Under the pieces are notes generated by a model. That model did not search any database. It saw nothing but the letters and a program-made list of their open reading frames with translations, and was not told the origin of the DNA. A stretch of 42,682 nucleotides of DNA from Dysgonomonas sp. Marseille-P4677 (lineage in GTDB: Bacteria > Bacteroidota > Bacteroidia > Bacteroidales > Dysgonomonadaceae): contig NZ_JAEPKU010000022.1 of the NCBI RefSeq assembly GCF_016652235.1, positions 1-42,682 on the forward strand, written 5' to 3'. Below are positions 18,127 through 27,408 of the stretch, one piece after another; position 1 is the first letter of the stretch; each line of letters starts with the position of its first letter. The translations under genes and the position numbers were made by a program.

Positions 18127-19608
18127 TTAATAGGCTCTCGCAAATATTACACGTTGCGCTGATGGCTTTCCTGTAACCATACATTTGCCCGGAATTTTAT
18201 CTCCTTCGAGAGGAATACAACGAATAGTAGCCTTTGTTTCTGCTTTAACCTTTTCTTCTGTTTCCGGGGTTCCATCCCAATGAGCCAGAATAAATCCTCC
18301 CTCTTCTATCTTTTCTTTAAACTCATCATATGAATCGACTGTGATAGTCTGAGCTGCTCTGTAGTCAAACGCCTTTTGATAAATATTTGCCTGAATCTCA
18401 TCAAGCAGATTCTTTATATACATATCTAAACCATCGCACGAAACAGTTTCTTTTGTCAATGTGTCGCGACGAGCCACCTCTACTGTATTGTTTTCCATAT
18501 CACGTGCTCCCATCGCCAAACGAACAGGAACACCTTTTAATTCATATTCCGAAAATTTCCAACCCGGCTTTTTATTATCAGCATTGTCATACTTCACACT
18601 TATACCCAAAGCCTTCAATGACTTAACAATACCGTTTACTTTCTCGTTTATCAAAGCTAACTGCTCCTCTCCTTTATAAATAGGTATGATTACTACTTGG
18701 AATGGAGCAAGTTTAGGAGGAAGCACTAATCCATTATCATCGGAGTGTGCCATTATTAATGCACCTATCAAGCGTGTAGAAACACCCCACGATGTAGCCC
18801 AAACATAATCCATTTTACCTTCTTTATCAGCAAACTTAACATCGAATGCTTTGGCAAAGTTTTGTCCTAAGAAGTGAGATGTTCCGGATTGCAATGCTTT
18901 TCCATCCTGCATCATTGCTTCGATTGTATATGTGTCTACAGCGCCTGCAAAACGTTCTGATGCCGATTTCACACCTTTCACTACAGGCATAGCCATATAC
19001 TCTTCTGCAAACTGCGCATACACGTCTAACATCTTACGAGCCTCTTCCTCTGCTTCTTCTTTTGTTGCATGAGCTGTATGTCCTTCCTGCCAAAGAAACT
19101 CAGCAGTACGCAAAAACAAGCGTGTACGCATCTCCCAGCGCACTACATTAGCCCATTGATTTATTAGAAGAGGTAAATCTCTATAAGATTGAATCCAATT
19201 GCGGTATGTATTCCATATAATAGTTTCGGAAGTCGGACGCACAATCAGTTCTTCTTCGAGTTTCGCTTCAGGATCTACAATTATGCCTTTCCCTTCAGGA
19301 TCATTTTTTAAACGATAATGGGTCACTACTGCACATTCCTTTGCAAATCCTTCGACATGGTCGGCCTCTTTACTAAGAAATGATTTAGGTATGAAAAGAG
19401 GAAAATACGCATTTACATGCCCTGTTTCTTTGAACATATCGTCAAGTTGACGTTGCATTTTTTCCCAAATAGCATAACCATATGGTTTAATCACCATACA
19501 ACCACGTACAGCAGAGTTCTCTGCCATATCTGCTTTCAATACCAAATCAAGGTACCACTGACTATAATCTTTGCTTCTCGAAGTCAGTTCTTTTAGTTCT
19601 TTTGCCAT
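18127..19608 (-). CDS. proS: Prolyl-tRNA synthetase (archaeal/eukaryal type)
   Basis: A 493-aa class II aminoacyl-tRNA synthetase that charges tRNA-Pro. It belongs to the shorter ProS form without the INS editing domain: the start ([37 protein letters not shown]), motif 2 ([20 protein letters not shown]) and motif 3 ([12 protein letters not shown]) follow that type. An anticodon-binding domain ([14 protein letters not shown] onward) and the extra C-terminal domain of this type ([32 protein letters not shown], ending in Tyr) complete it. Bacteroidales normally carry this form. It has its own promoter and hairpin terminator. Confidence 0.97.
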   Translation of the reverse strand: MAKELKELTSRSKDYSQWYLDLVLKADMAENSAVRGCMVIKPYGYAIWEKMQRQLDDMFKETGHVNAYFPLFIPKSFLSKEADHVEGFAKECAVVTHYRLKNDPEGKGIIVDPEAKLEEELIVRPTSETIIWNTYRNWIQSYRDLPLLINQWANVVRWEMRTRLFLRTAEFLWQEGHTAHATKEEAEEEARKMLDVYAQFAEEYMAMPVVKGVKSASERFAGAVDTYTIEAMMQDGKALQSGTSHFLGQNFAKAFDVKFADKEGKMDYVWATSWGVSTRLIGALIMAHSDDNGLVLPPKLAPFQVVIIPIYKGEEQLALINEKVNGIVKSLKALGISVKYDNADNKKPGWKFSEYELKGVPVRLAMGARDMENNTVEVARRDTLTKETVSCDGLDMYIKNLLDEIQANIYQKAFDYRAAQTITVDSYDEFKEKIEEGGFILAHWDGTPETEEKVKAETKATIRCIPLEGDKIPGKCMVTGKPSAQRVIFARAY

Positions 19609-19648
19609 ATTCTATATAGAAATTCTGATTTTTTCAAAAAAGTAACTG

Positions 19649-19656
19649 CAAAGTTA
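19649..19656 (-). promoter_or_regulatory. Candidate -7 element of proS
   Basis: On the - strand TAACTTTG (19656 to 19649) matches TAnnTTTG and places transcription start about 35 nt before the proS ATG. No clear -33 TTG is seen at the right distance. It lies in the 194-bp divergent gap with the yjjG-type gene, back to back with the element at 19697-19704. Confidence 0.45.
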
Positions 19657-19696
19657 GCAAAAGACCGTAATTAAATAACATATGAAGTGTATTTTG

Positions 19697-19704
19697 TATC
19701 TTTG
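19697..19704 (+). promoter_or_regulatory. Candidate -7 element of the yjjG-type gene
   Basis: TATCTTTG matches TAnnTTTG exactly on the + strand. It would give a leader of about 90 nt before the ATG at 19803. No convincing -33 element is visible. Confidence 0.4.
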
Positions 19705-19802
19705 TTTTTACTTCAGTTCCTTATGTAAGTATAATAACGACTGTATATACTATGATACGGAAAAATGAATATTAATTAACCGCTTACTATTATTAAAAAA
19801 TA

Positions 19803-20498
19803 ATGAAATATACCGATATACTTCTCGATCTGGATGATACGCTCATAGATACGGCTACCAATACAAAAGAAACAGTAAAAGAAATTTACAGAGATTATCT
19901 CTTCGGGAAATATTTTAAGTCCTTCGACGAATTTTTCACCTTCTATAATGAAAATGTAAGTAAATTATGGATTGGATATAACAATGGAGATATTACAAAA
20001 GAAAAAATTCAGGAAGACAGATTCACCGATACCCTAAAGCATATCGATGGTTTTAATAAAGAAAAAATAAGAGTTATAAATAAAGACTATATAGAGCGGA
20101 TAGTAAAAAAAGAAGCTTTGATAGAAGGAGCCTTAGACTTACTTGACTACCTGAAGCCGAAGTACAAGATACATATTCTTTCTAATGGTTTTACCGAAAT
20201 GCAATATCAGAAAATGGAAAGTGCCAGATTAGACCTCTCCTACTTCGATCATATTATACTATCCGATATTGTTGGTGTAAATAAACCTCATCCTGATATC
20301 TTCTCTTATAGTCTAGACAGAATTGGTGCAACCAGAAGTGAAGTAATAATGATTGGAGATAATCTTTCTACTGACATTTATGGAGCATATAATTCGGGAA
20401 TAAATCAGATATGGTATAACCCGGAAAATAAATTGCCCGAAAAAATCAAACCAACTTATATGGTGAAAAAATTATATGAGATAAAAAATATCTTATAA
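19803..20498 (+). CDS. yjjG: YjjG-type HAD phosphatase (noncanonical nucleotidase)
   Basis: A 231-aa HAD-superfamily hydrolase. Motif I is DLDDT (nucleophile Asp9, acid Asp11), motif II is ILSNGF, the motif III Lys is in GVNKPHPDIF, and motif IV is MIGDNLSTDIYGA. A helical cap lies between motifs I and II. The arrangement and length fit the YjjG subgroup, 5'-nucleotidases that remove noncanonical pyrimidine nucleotides. Substrate assignment is by family only. It is a monocistronic gene ending in a terminator shared with the convergent flavodoxin gene. Confidence 0.82.
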   Translation: MKYTDILLDLDDTLIDTATNTKETVKEIYRDYLFGKYFKSFDEFFTFYNENVSKLWIGYNNGDITKEKIQEDRFTDTLKHIDGFNKEKIRVINKDYIERIVKKEALIEGALDLLDYLKPKYKIHILSNGFTEMQYQKMESARLDLSYFDHIILSDIVGVNKPHPDIFSYSLDRIGATRSEVIMIGDNLSTDIYGAYNSGINQIWYNPENKLPEKIKPTYMVKKLYEIKNIL

Positions 20499-20553
20499 AG
20501 GTTTCTTATTCACCATATCTATATCCTATACATTTTTTTGATAAAAGACTATA

Positions 20554-20597
20554 AATAAAGAAAGGAGCTGCCCTTTCGAACAGCTCCTTTCTTTATT
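20554..20597. terminator. Bidirectional terminator between yjjG and flavodoxin
   Basis: A 17-bp perfect stem (AATAAAGAAAGGAGCTG at 20554-20570 with its complement at 20581-20597) and a 10-nt loop. T-rich flanks occur on both strands. It lies between convergent genes. Confidence 0.85.
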
Positions 20598-20611
20598 ATT
20601 TATCAATAATA

Positions 20612-21109
20612 TTAATTTAAGAATGTTTTCAAACTTTCGATCCATGAAGCGATACGCGCATCTGTTTCGTTATATTCATTATCCTCGTCCAATGCCAGGC
20701 CAACAAAACGGCCATCTATTACAGCATCAGACTCATCAAATGTGTACCCGTCTGTAGAAACAGAACCTACAATTTCAACTTTACCCTTTAATGCTTTGTA
20801 AATATAATACATAGCACCTGCAAAGCTTGTAGAAAAAGAGGCACTATCCCCGAGTGAAAACAAAGCTACTTTCTTACCTGTAAAATCCATTTTTTCAACT
20901 TTTGGCAGAAGTACTTCCCAATCATCTTGCAAGTCTCCCACACCAGTTGTAGAAGCTCCGAAGATTAGAAAATCATATGGTTTCAGGTCATCAACATTCA
21001 CATTCTCAGCATTGAAAAGAGAAGACCCTTCCAACAATGCCTGCATTTTTTCTGCTACCGCTTCTGTGGCTCCGGTAGATGAACCGTAAACTATTGCAAT
21101 TTTGCTCAT
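20612..21109 (-). CDS. fldA: Long-chain flavodoxin
   Basis: A 165-aa FMN-binding electron carrier. The phosphate-binding loop GSSTGATEAVAEK spans about residues 9-21. An FMN-stacking Trp lies in GVGDLQDDWE, and the second isoalloxazine loop is LGDSASFSTSFAGAM, with Phe/Ser where many flavodoxins have Tyr. The segment TDGYTFDESDAVIDGRFVGLALDEDNEY is the roughly 20-residue insertion that defines long-chain flavodoxins. It would carry low-potential electrons in the cytosol, replacing ferredoxin under iron limitation in many bacteria. It lies 34 nt downstream of the MATE gene, so the two may be co-transcribed. Confidence 0.93.
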   Translation of the reverse strand: MSKIAIVYGSSTGATEAVAEKMQALLEGSSLFNAENVNVDDLKPYDFLIFGASTTGVGDLQDDWEVLLPKVEKMDFTGKKVALFSLGDSASFSTSFAGAMYYIYKALKGKVEIVGSVSTDGYTFDESDAVIDGRFVGLALDEDNEYNETDARIASWIESLKTFLN

Positions 21110-21143
21110 AACAAATTAAAACATTTATTAAACTGATAAATAA

Positions 21144-22439
21144 TTATCTGACATCTTTCAAGATAGCGGGAGCCATAAGACTTTGTATCCCTCCTCTTAA
21201 TGCTAGATAAACAATAAACGCAATCCATAAGATATTGTTTGCAAATATATCAGAAAAAATAAAATACACGAAAAAAAAGCAACCGACAGCTATCAACATG
21301 GAATTTCTCATCTGATGAGAGGCTGTTGCTCCAACAAAAACACCATCCCATAGAAATGCAGAAAAACCAGCTATCGGTATAAGGCAAACCCAAAACTGAA
21401 ATTGTCGGCTCAGCTCTATTATATTCTGCTTATCTGTAAGAACACCTAATATTTGATCTAAGAAAAGCGCATAAACAAGTGTAAATATCCCAGCTATTAT
21501 TATTCCCCATAAAAATAGTTTCTTCACCAATATCTTGAGCTGTGATCGAAGATTTGCTCCGATAAATCGCCCGGTAAGAGCCTCTGCAGCATAAGCAAAT
21601 CCATCCATCATGTATGAAAATAGCACAAATAATTGCATTAACAGGGCATTTACAGCAAGTATATCTTTCCCGAGCCTGGCTGATGCCGACATAAAAAATG
21701 TAGTAACGGACACCAAAGCCATAGTACGGATAAAAATATCGCTATTTACTTTAAAAAACGGGATATACAACTGCAAATCCTTAAGCACTTTGAAATTTAT
21801 ATATTGCTTTAGTCTCCCATATCGCCAGTTCCAAATAAATAAAAAAGAGAAAAATCCGGTATATTGTGCGCATGCCGACGCCAAAGCGACTCCATCTAAT
21901 TTCATCCTGAAGCCATAAACGAAAGTAAAACTCAATATAATATTAACCACATTGATACCTATAGCCACAACCATAGGAACTTTTGCATTCTGCATACCCA
22001 CGTACCAACCATTGAAGGTATACAATCCGAGAACGGCCGGAGCCGCCCATACATATATAGAAAAATACTGATATGCATACATTTTGACAATGGGCCCAGC
22101 ATCGAGAAAATAAAAACCAACTAAAGCAATAAGATATTGTAAAAGAATGATAAGAACTCCTGCTCCCATAGCAACAGCCAACGAACGCAATAAGATATTT
22201 GTTTGCTCCTGAGTATTTTCTGCGCCAAAAGCCTGTGCCGTAAAACCGCTGGTTCCCATCCGCAAGAATGAGAAACTCCAATAAATAAAATTAAAGATCA
22301 TTGTGGACAGAGCGATAGCTCCAATATAATCTTCCGAATCGAGATGTCCTACAATATACATATCCACCAGCCCGAGCAATGGGACAGTAATATTCGATAT
22401 AATATTAGGTACCGCTAACCTTAGAATGTTTTTATTCAT
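21144..22439 (-). CDS. MATE family efflux transporter
   Basis: A 431-aa multidrug and toxin extrusion family protein of the DinF-like branch with about twelve membrane segments. The N-terminal block NILRLAVPNIISNITVPLLGLVDMYIVGHL and the second-half repeat are typical. It should export cationic compounds using a Na+ or H+ gradient, or act on an unknown substrate. The ATG at 22439 was chosen: a TTG 39 nt upstream lies inside the -33 promoter element, so it cannot be in the transcript. With this start the 5' leader is only a few nucleotides, close to leaderless. Confidence 0.9.
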   Translation of the reverse strand: MNKNILRLAVPNIISNITVPLLGLVDMYIVGHLDSEDYIGAIALSTMIFNFIYWSFSFLRMGTSGFTAQAFGAENTQEQTNILLRSLAVAMGAGVLIILLQYLIALVGFYFLDAGPIVKMYAYQYFSIYVWAAPAVLGLYTFNGWYVGMQNAKVPMVVAIGINVVNIILSFTFVYGFRMKLDGVALASACAQYTGFFSFLFIWNWRYGRLKQYINFKVLKDLQLYIPFFKVNSDIFIRTMALVSVTTFFMSASARLGKDILAVNALLMQLFVLFSYMMDGFAYAAEALTGRFIGANLRSQLKILVKKLFLWGIIIAGIFTLVYALFLDQILGVLTDKQNIIELSRQFQFWVCLIPIAGFSAFLWDGVFVGATASHQMRNSMLIAVGCFFFVYFIFSDIFANNILWIAFIVYLALRGGIQSLMAPAILKDVR

Positions 22440-22447
22440 GACAAGTA

Positions 22448-22479
22448 CAAAAGTACTATTGTTAGCGATAATGCACAAA
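22448..22479 (-). promoter_or_regulatory. Promoter of the MATE gene
   Basis: On the - strand, TTTG (22479 to 22476), a 20-nt spacer and TACTTTTG (22455 to 22448) match the Bacteroidetes consensus very well. The predicted start point, near 22443, is only about 4 nt before the ATG at 22439. Confidence 0.65.
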
Positions 22480-22568
22480 TGTTAAATAGTAAGATTCACT
22501 GGTTGGAAAAAATTGTATCTTTACATCTAATAAATGAAAAGTAATCTAAAGAACGAATTGAATATATC

Positions 22569-23231
22569 ATGGATGTAAAAATAGATGAAAGCTGGAAAGA
22601 ACAATTGAAGGACGAATTCAATAAAGATTATTTTGTAAAATTGACTCAATTTGTAAGAAGTGAATATCAGACAAAAAAGATATTTCCACCGGCAAAATTA
22701 ATTTTCAACGCTTTTGATCACACCCCTTTTGACAAAGTGAAGGTAGTCATTCTTGGACAAGACCCTTATCACAACGATGGACAAGCAAATGGACTATGCT
22801 TCTCCGTTCCGGATGGCATAATGCCGCCTCCTTCTTTAGTCAATATATTCAAAGAAATAAATAAAGATCTAGGTAGTCCTATTCCTAAATCAGGAGATCT
22901 AACCCGATGGGCAGATCAGGGTGTATTGCTACTTAACGCTACACTAACCGTACAAGCACATATGGCAGGTTCTCATCAAAGGAAAGGATGGGAGGCTTTT
23001 ACTGATGCGGCAATACATAAACTAGCCGAAGAAAGAGAAAACCTTGTATTTATATTGTGGGGAGCTTACGCCCAAAAGAAAGCTGCATTTATAGATACCA
23101 ACAAGCATCTTGTCTTAAAATCAGTTCATCCGTCTCCATTATCGGCCCATAACGGATTCTTCGGCAATAATCATTTTAGCTACACCAATAAGTACCTCGA
23201 ATCGAAAGGTATAACTCCCATAGAATGGTAA
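22569..23231 (+). CDS. ung: Uracil-DNA glycosylase
   Basis: A 220-aa family 1 UDG that removes uracil from DNA for base-excision repair. The catalytic water-activating loop GQDPYH is at 63-68 (Asp65), and the minor-groove intercalation loop HPSPLSAHNGFFG starts at His187. PPPSLVNIFKEI and LLLNATLTV are also conserved. Length is normal for the family. It has a weak -7-like element (TATCTTTA, 22516-22523) and ends in an intrinsic terminator before the convergent GH92 gene. Confidence 0.97.
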   Translation: MDVKIDESWKEQLKDEFNKDYFVKLTQFVRSEYQTKKIFPPAKLIFNAFDHTPFDKVKVVILGQDPYHNDGQANGLCFSVPDGIMPPPSLVNIFKEINKDLGSPIPKSGDLTRWADQGVLLLNATLTVQAHMAGSHQRKGWEAFTDAAIHKLAEERENLVFILWGAYAQKKAAFIDTNKHLVLKSVHPSPLSAHNGFFGNNHFSYTNKYLESKGITPIEW

Positions 23232-23279
23232 AAACAAAAAAGGCTGCGAGAATCACTTCTGGCAGCCTCACCCTTAATA

Positions 23280-23317
23280 AAAATCCCTATGATGTGTAAA
23301 TATGGGATTTTGTTTTT
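23280..23317 (+). terminator. Intrinsic terminator of ung
   Basis: AAAATCCC (23280-23287) pairs with GGGATTTT (23304-23311), followed by a run of seven T. A second small hairpin (AGGCTGC at 23241-23247 with GCAGCCT at 23262-23268) precedes it. Both lie between convergent ung and the GH92 gene. Confidence 0.75.
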
Positions 23318-25585
23318 TTATATACCACCGTTGACGCCCCATGTTTCGGATGGTTTGTCCCCCATCTCAAACTCTAGTACGCCACCAGTCTCAATATCTT
23401 TAAAATCAATATAGAACTTATCATAGTCCTTACCATTAAGTGTAACACTTTGGATATATTTATTGGCAACGCTATTATTCTTAGCCACAACTTTAAATAT
23501 CTTTCCATCCTTTACTCTGATTGAGGCTTCACTTACAATAGGGCTACCAAAAACATATTTTCCTCCCGCCGGTTCTACCTGATAGAAGCCTAAAGCTGAT
23601 AATACATACCAAGCCGACATTTGGCCGACATCCTCATTTCCTGAAAGCCCTGCCGGTTTGTCAAAATAAAGTTCCGACATTACTTGACGAACTTTATCTG
23701 CAGTTTTCCACGGTTGTCCTACATATGGATACATATACAATACATGATGACTTGGTTCGTTACCATGTGCGTATTGCCCTATAAGTCCACTAATATCAGG
23801 AGAAGCATGTTCGCCTAACGATCCTTCTACAATGAATAAAGAATCGAGTTTCTGTACGAAAGCCTCTTTACTTCCGAACAAGTCAACAAGGCCTTTTATA
23901 TCATGAGGTACTAACCATGTGTATTGCCATGCATTACCTTCCGTATAATCATTATCACGATGAACAGATTCGAAAGGATTGAATGGCGTTCTGAATTTAC
24001 CATCCGAAGACAAACCTCTCATAAACCCTGTCGATTTATCAAAATAATGTGTATATGCTTTACTTCTTTTCAAGAAATATTCATAATCTTCTGTCTTTCC
24101 CATCGATTGAGCTACCTGAGCAATAGCCCAATCAGCAATTGCGTATTCCATTGCTTTAGACAGCCCCTCGCTTTCACCTTTATCGAAAGGAATATAACCA
24201 TACTCTTTCATATACTTGAGGCCTCTTTCGTCAAGCATTGCTGATTTTTTCATTGCTTCGAAAGCTAGTTCTTTGTCGAAACCGGTATATCCCTTCAAAA
24301 TTGCATCGGCTACAACTGAAATACCCGGATTTCCAACCATACAATCGGTCTCACATCCCATAAGATGCCATACTGGTAATTTACCTTGTTGTTGATAAAT
24401 TGTAAGCATTGTATTTATAATGTCACTCATTTTCTCAGGATGAATAATAGTCATCAAAGGATGTGCAGCACGATAGGTATCCCATAGAGAGAAGGTTGTA
24501 TAATTCTTAAAAGTACCTTGCTTATGCATTTGAGCGTCGGATCCTCTGTAATCATTGTTTACATCACAAAATTCGGACGGCGCAATCATTGTATGATAAA
24601 GGGCTGTATAAAAATTTCTCTTGATAGTATTATCATCTGTAGAGATGATTATCTTATTCAATTCCTCATTCCATGCCTGATCTGCATCTGCTATTGTTTT
24701 TTCGAAATTCCATCCCGGCAATTCAGCCTGCATGTTCAACTTTGCATTTTCGATACTAACCGGAGACAAAGCTACTTTTACATATATTTCCTCTTTATCT
24801 TTAGTATCAAACAGAGCTTGTCCAAATACCCCTACAGCTTTAAGCTCAGTCCCTTCTTTTACTTCTTCACCTTCCGACAAAAGGAACTTCTTCATTGGTT
24901 TTGAAAACGAAGCAGTGAAGAATACACGTTGATCATTGGCCCAGCCTTTAGAAAAACGATAACCAGATATGGTCGAATCGTTTTCGTATACTAAATATGT
25001 ATCAACTGGCGCATCCCAGTTAAGAGCACTCTTCAGATCGATTACGATCTGTGCATTATCAGATTGAGGAAATGTGTATTTATGAAAACCGACTCTTTTT
25101 GTAGCAGTCAATTCTACATCTACATTGTATCTATCAAGATGCACTGCATAATAACCAGCTTTAGCAATTTCAGTTTTTCTGTTAAAAAGAGAATACATTC
25201 CCGAATTAGGATCGGAGATTTCACCTTTACCTAATTTCACATCACCTACTACAGGCATAAAGGCTATATCTAGTAAATCACCAATACCTGTGCCACTCAA
25301 ATGCATGTGCGTAAATCCCCAGATGGTAGAGTCTGAAATATGATAACCGGAACACCAATCCCATCCTCCAGTTATATTTGTTGGACCAAGCTGTACTAAT
25401 CCAAAAGGCACATTGGCCCCAAGAAAGACATGTCCATGATCTCCCGTTCCGATATAAGGATCGACATATTGTGTCAGATTAATACTCTGCAAATCTTTTG
25501 TGGATTCATTGCAAGAAGAAAGCAATGCGCAAGAAATAATTCCTAAGCAAATGGCTTTCGTCATTCGACTAATTTTAAAATTCAT
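23318..25585 (-). CDS. GH92 alpha-mannosidase lipoprotein
   Basis: A 755-aa glycoside hydrolase of family GH92, exo-acting calcium-dependent alpha-mannosidases of Bacteroidetes. A signal peptide ends in a lipobox (LLSSC, Cys25), so it is probably a periplasmic or outer-membrane lipoprotein. The N-terminal beta-domain holds VDPYIGTGDHGHVFLGANVPFGLVQLGP and GWDWCSGYH. The catalytic (alpha/alpha)6 barrel holds TFSLWDTYRAAHP, the HGNEPSHH segment (607-614) and the signature GNEDVGQMSAWY (649-660). It lies downstream of susC/susD and is the only degradative enzyme in the locus. Linkage specificity (alpha-1,2, 1,3, 1,4 or 1,6) cannot be read reliably. The target is probably N-glycan or mannan oligosaccharides. 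Confidence 0.95.
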   Translation of the reverse strand: MNFKISRMTKAICLGIISCALLSSCNESTKDLQSINLTQYVDPYIGTGDHGHVFLGANVPFGLVQLGPTNITGGWDWCSGYHISDSTIWGFTHMHLSGTGIGDLLDIAFMPVVGDVKLGKGEISDPNSGMYSLFNRKTEIAKAGYYAVHLDRYNVDVELTATKRVGFHKYTFPQSDNAQIVIDLKSALNWDAPVDTYLVYENDSTISGYRFSKGWANDQRVFFTASFSKPMKKFLLSEGEEVKEGTELKAVGVFGQALFDTKDKEEIYVKVALSPVSIENAKLNMQAELPGWNFEKTIADADQAWNEELNKIIISTDDNTIKRNFYTALYHTMIAPSEFCDVNNDYRGSDAQMHKQGTFKNYTTFSLWDTYRAAHPLMTIIHPEKMSDIINTMLTIYQQQGKLPVWHLMGCETDCMVGNPGISVVADAILKGYTGFDKELAFEAMKKSAMLDERGLKYMKEYGYIPFDKGESEGLSKAMEYAIADWAIAQVAQSMGKTEDYEYFLKRSKAYTHYFDKSTGFMRGLSSDGKFRTPFNPFESVHRDNDYTEGNAWQYTWLVPHDIKGLVDLFGSKEAFVQKLDSLFIVEGSLGEHASPDISGLIGQYAHGNEPSHHVLYMYPYVGQPWKTADKVRQVMSELYFDKPAGLSGNEDVGQMSAWYVLSALGFYQVEPAGGKYVFGSPIVSEASIRVKDGKIFKVVAKNNSVANKYIQSVTLNGKDYDKFYIDFKDIETGGVLEFEMGDKPSETWGVNGGI

Positions 25586-25634
25586 TATATGTTAGATTTA
25601 TGATTCCTTATCTTACGTAACCTCTACAATATGA

Positions 25635-25642
25635 CAAAAATA
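25635..25642 (-). promoter_or_regulatory. Candidate -7 element of the GH92 gene
   Basis: On the - strand TATTTTTG (25642 to 25635) matches TAnnTTTG, about 50 nt before the GH92 start. The nearest TTTG upstream is 27 nt away, too far for a good -33. It may give GH92 a basal promoter separate from susCD. Confidence 0.35.
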
Positions 25643-25704
25643 AGGAATAATATTATAGAAAAATGTTAACAAATATTATAATATCAAGAATATAGGTAAA
25701 GTAT

Positions 25705-25731
25705 GGGGTTACCTCTCACAGTGGTAACCCC
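25705..25731. terminator. Hairpin between susD and the GH92 gene
   Basis: GGGGTTACC (25705-25713) and GGTAACCCC (25723-25731) form a perfect 9-bp stem with a 9-nt loop, about 95 nt after the susD stop. Such hairpins after susD often reduce read-through so that susCD are expressed above downstream enzymes. There is no long T-run on the - strand. The rest of the 241-nt gap is AT-rich and holds only the -7-like element at 25635. Confidence 0.5.
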
Positions 25732-25826
25732 TACTTCCCTTTTTTCTAAGACCTAATACCATTAGAAAGATTTCAATTATAGAAATCGTAAAGGTATATT
25801 TAGATTAACTAAAACATTTCCAAATC

Positions 25827-27395
25827 TTAATTATAACCCGGATTCTGAACAAGTTGAGGATTACGTTGCAATTCATCGTGAGAAATTGGCCACAACAAAT
25901 CAGATTCTTTAAATGTTGCATCTGAACCATTTTTCGCACCTACAAGAGCGACATAATCAACCTGACCTGCTACAGTTGCAGAGATTACAGGGAACATACC
26001 TGTACGAGTACAATCATCCCATATTTTGAATTCTAATGGGAATTCGCGTAAACGTTCAGTCCAGCATTCTTTTACAAAATTATCTTTCGACATAGCCTGA
26101 AGCTCTGTTTTATATTGGTCTACTGTTTTTCCATTCATATCTGCACGAGCTTTAATTTGGGCTAAATATCCAGCGGCCTCTGCAGTAACACCCTCACTCT
26201 GAGCAATTGCCTCTGCACCAACCAATAAAGCTTCTGCTAAACGATAGAAGTTCCAATCTTTAGTAGATTTTCCTGAAGTAAGTAGGGCCTCTTCATCGTA
26301 ATAATACCAACAGCCAGCCACAGTCGAAGTCCATGTCTTGTTTGTTTCCGGATTAGTATAGTTCCAATGGAAGAACTGGTTCGGTTGAATTCGCAAGTCA
26401 TCAGTTTTGTAAACCTTCAAGAATCTGTCTGTAGGACCAAATACTCTCTCAAAGATAGAGTAAGTACCGAATATAGATACAGCTGAAGAACTGAACGCAT
26501 ATGTTGGCCACCAGCCTCCGTTGTTTATTGTCGCATCATATTCTTGCGCATAGATAACTTCGTCCAAATCATCTGTACTACGTAGCTTATTGAAAGCACT
26601 ACCCAAAGCTAAATTGTCATTCGTTGCTAATTTATGAGGAGATTCAATTACAATTTTAGCCATTTTTGCAGCATCTCCGTATTTATTCTGACGCAAATAC
26701 ACATTAGAAAGCAACATTGCAGCAGCATATTTTGTTATACGATGATTATTACTAGCAAATTTAGTAGCAGGAAGAGCATCTACTGCATCTTTCAAATCAG
26801 ATTCCATCAATTCATAGACAGAAGCTTTTGGTGTTCTTGCCAAATAAATATTTTCCATTGATTCATAAGGCTCGGTAGGCATAGGAACATCACCAAAAGT
26901 TTTCACTAAATAATAATAGTTAAAAGCTCGGAAGAATTTAGCTTCAGCTATCAACTTAGACGCAGACGACGAAGCCATACTGATACCTGGGATATATTTA
27001 ATAGCTCCATTGGCTACATTAATTGCTCTATAGCAATTATCCCAAATACTATTCATCGTGCTAGATACTGTACTTGTATTTTGTTGGCGGGTCAATTGAC
27101 GCGCATACAAACAAATAGTCTCCTGACCTTCATAACTATTAGTAAAGTAACCTGTCAACATAGGATCAATAGATGCATTAGGGCCGACATAGGCACTACC
27201 TGCATTGGAAATACGTCCTGGGGCACCATTTCTATATAAATAATTCACATTAGCCAAAGCTTGTGCCTCCGTTTTATAATAAGCCGCTGAAGTCATAGAT
27301 GATCTTGGCTCTTCTTCTAAAAAGTCATTACATGCTGTCATCACCAACAGACTTACACATGCAAGAATATATACTATTTTTTTCATTTCATTCAT
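25827..27395 (-). CDS. SusD-family glycan-binding lipoprotein
   Basis: A 522-aa SusD/RagB-type outer-membrane lipoprotein. The signal peptide ends at the lipobox with Cys22 (MTACNDFLEEEP). The N-terminal tetratricopeptide-like region (SIWDNCYRAINVANGAI, AEAKFFRAFNYYYLVKTFGDVPM) and the C-terminal RLREFPLEFKIWDD and NPGYN ending are standard. It caps the SusC transporter at the cell surface and binds the incoming oligosaccharide. It starts 13 nt after the susC stop and is co-transcribed with it. The ligand is unknown; the GH92 neighbour suggests mannose-containing glycans. A second ATG three codons in (MKKIVYI) is also possible. Confidence 0.96.
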   Translation of the reverse strand: MNEMKKIVYILACVSLLVMTACNDFLEEEPRSSMTSAAYYKTEAQALANVNYLYRNGAPGRISNAGSAYVGPNASIDPMLTGYFTNSYEGQETICLYARQLTRQQNTSTVSSTMNSIWDNCYRAINVANGAIKYIPGISMASSSASKLIAEAKFFRAFNYYYLVKTFGDVPMPTEPYESMENIYLARTPKASVYELMESDLKDAVDALPATKFASNNHRITKYAAAMLLSNVYLRQNKYGDAAKMAKIVIESPHKLATNDNLALGSAFNKLRSTDDLDEVIYAQEYDATINNGGWWPTYAFSSSAVSIFGTYSIFERVFGPTDRFLKVYKTDDLRIQPNQFFHWNYTNPETNKTWTSTVAGCWYYYDEEALLTSGKSTKDWNFYRLAEALLVGAEAIAQSEGVTAEAAGYLAQIKARADMNGKTVDQYKTELQAMSKDNFVKECWTERLREFPLEFKIWDDCTRTGMFPVISATVAGQVDYVALVGAKNGSDATFKESDLLWPISHDELQRNPQLVQNPGYN

Positions 27396-27408
27396 TTTTT
27401 TAGATTAA

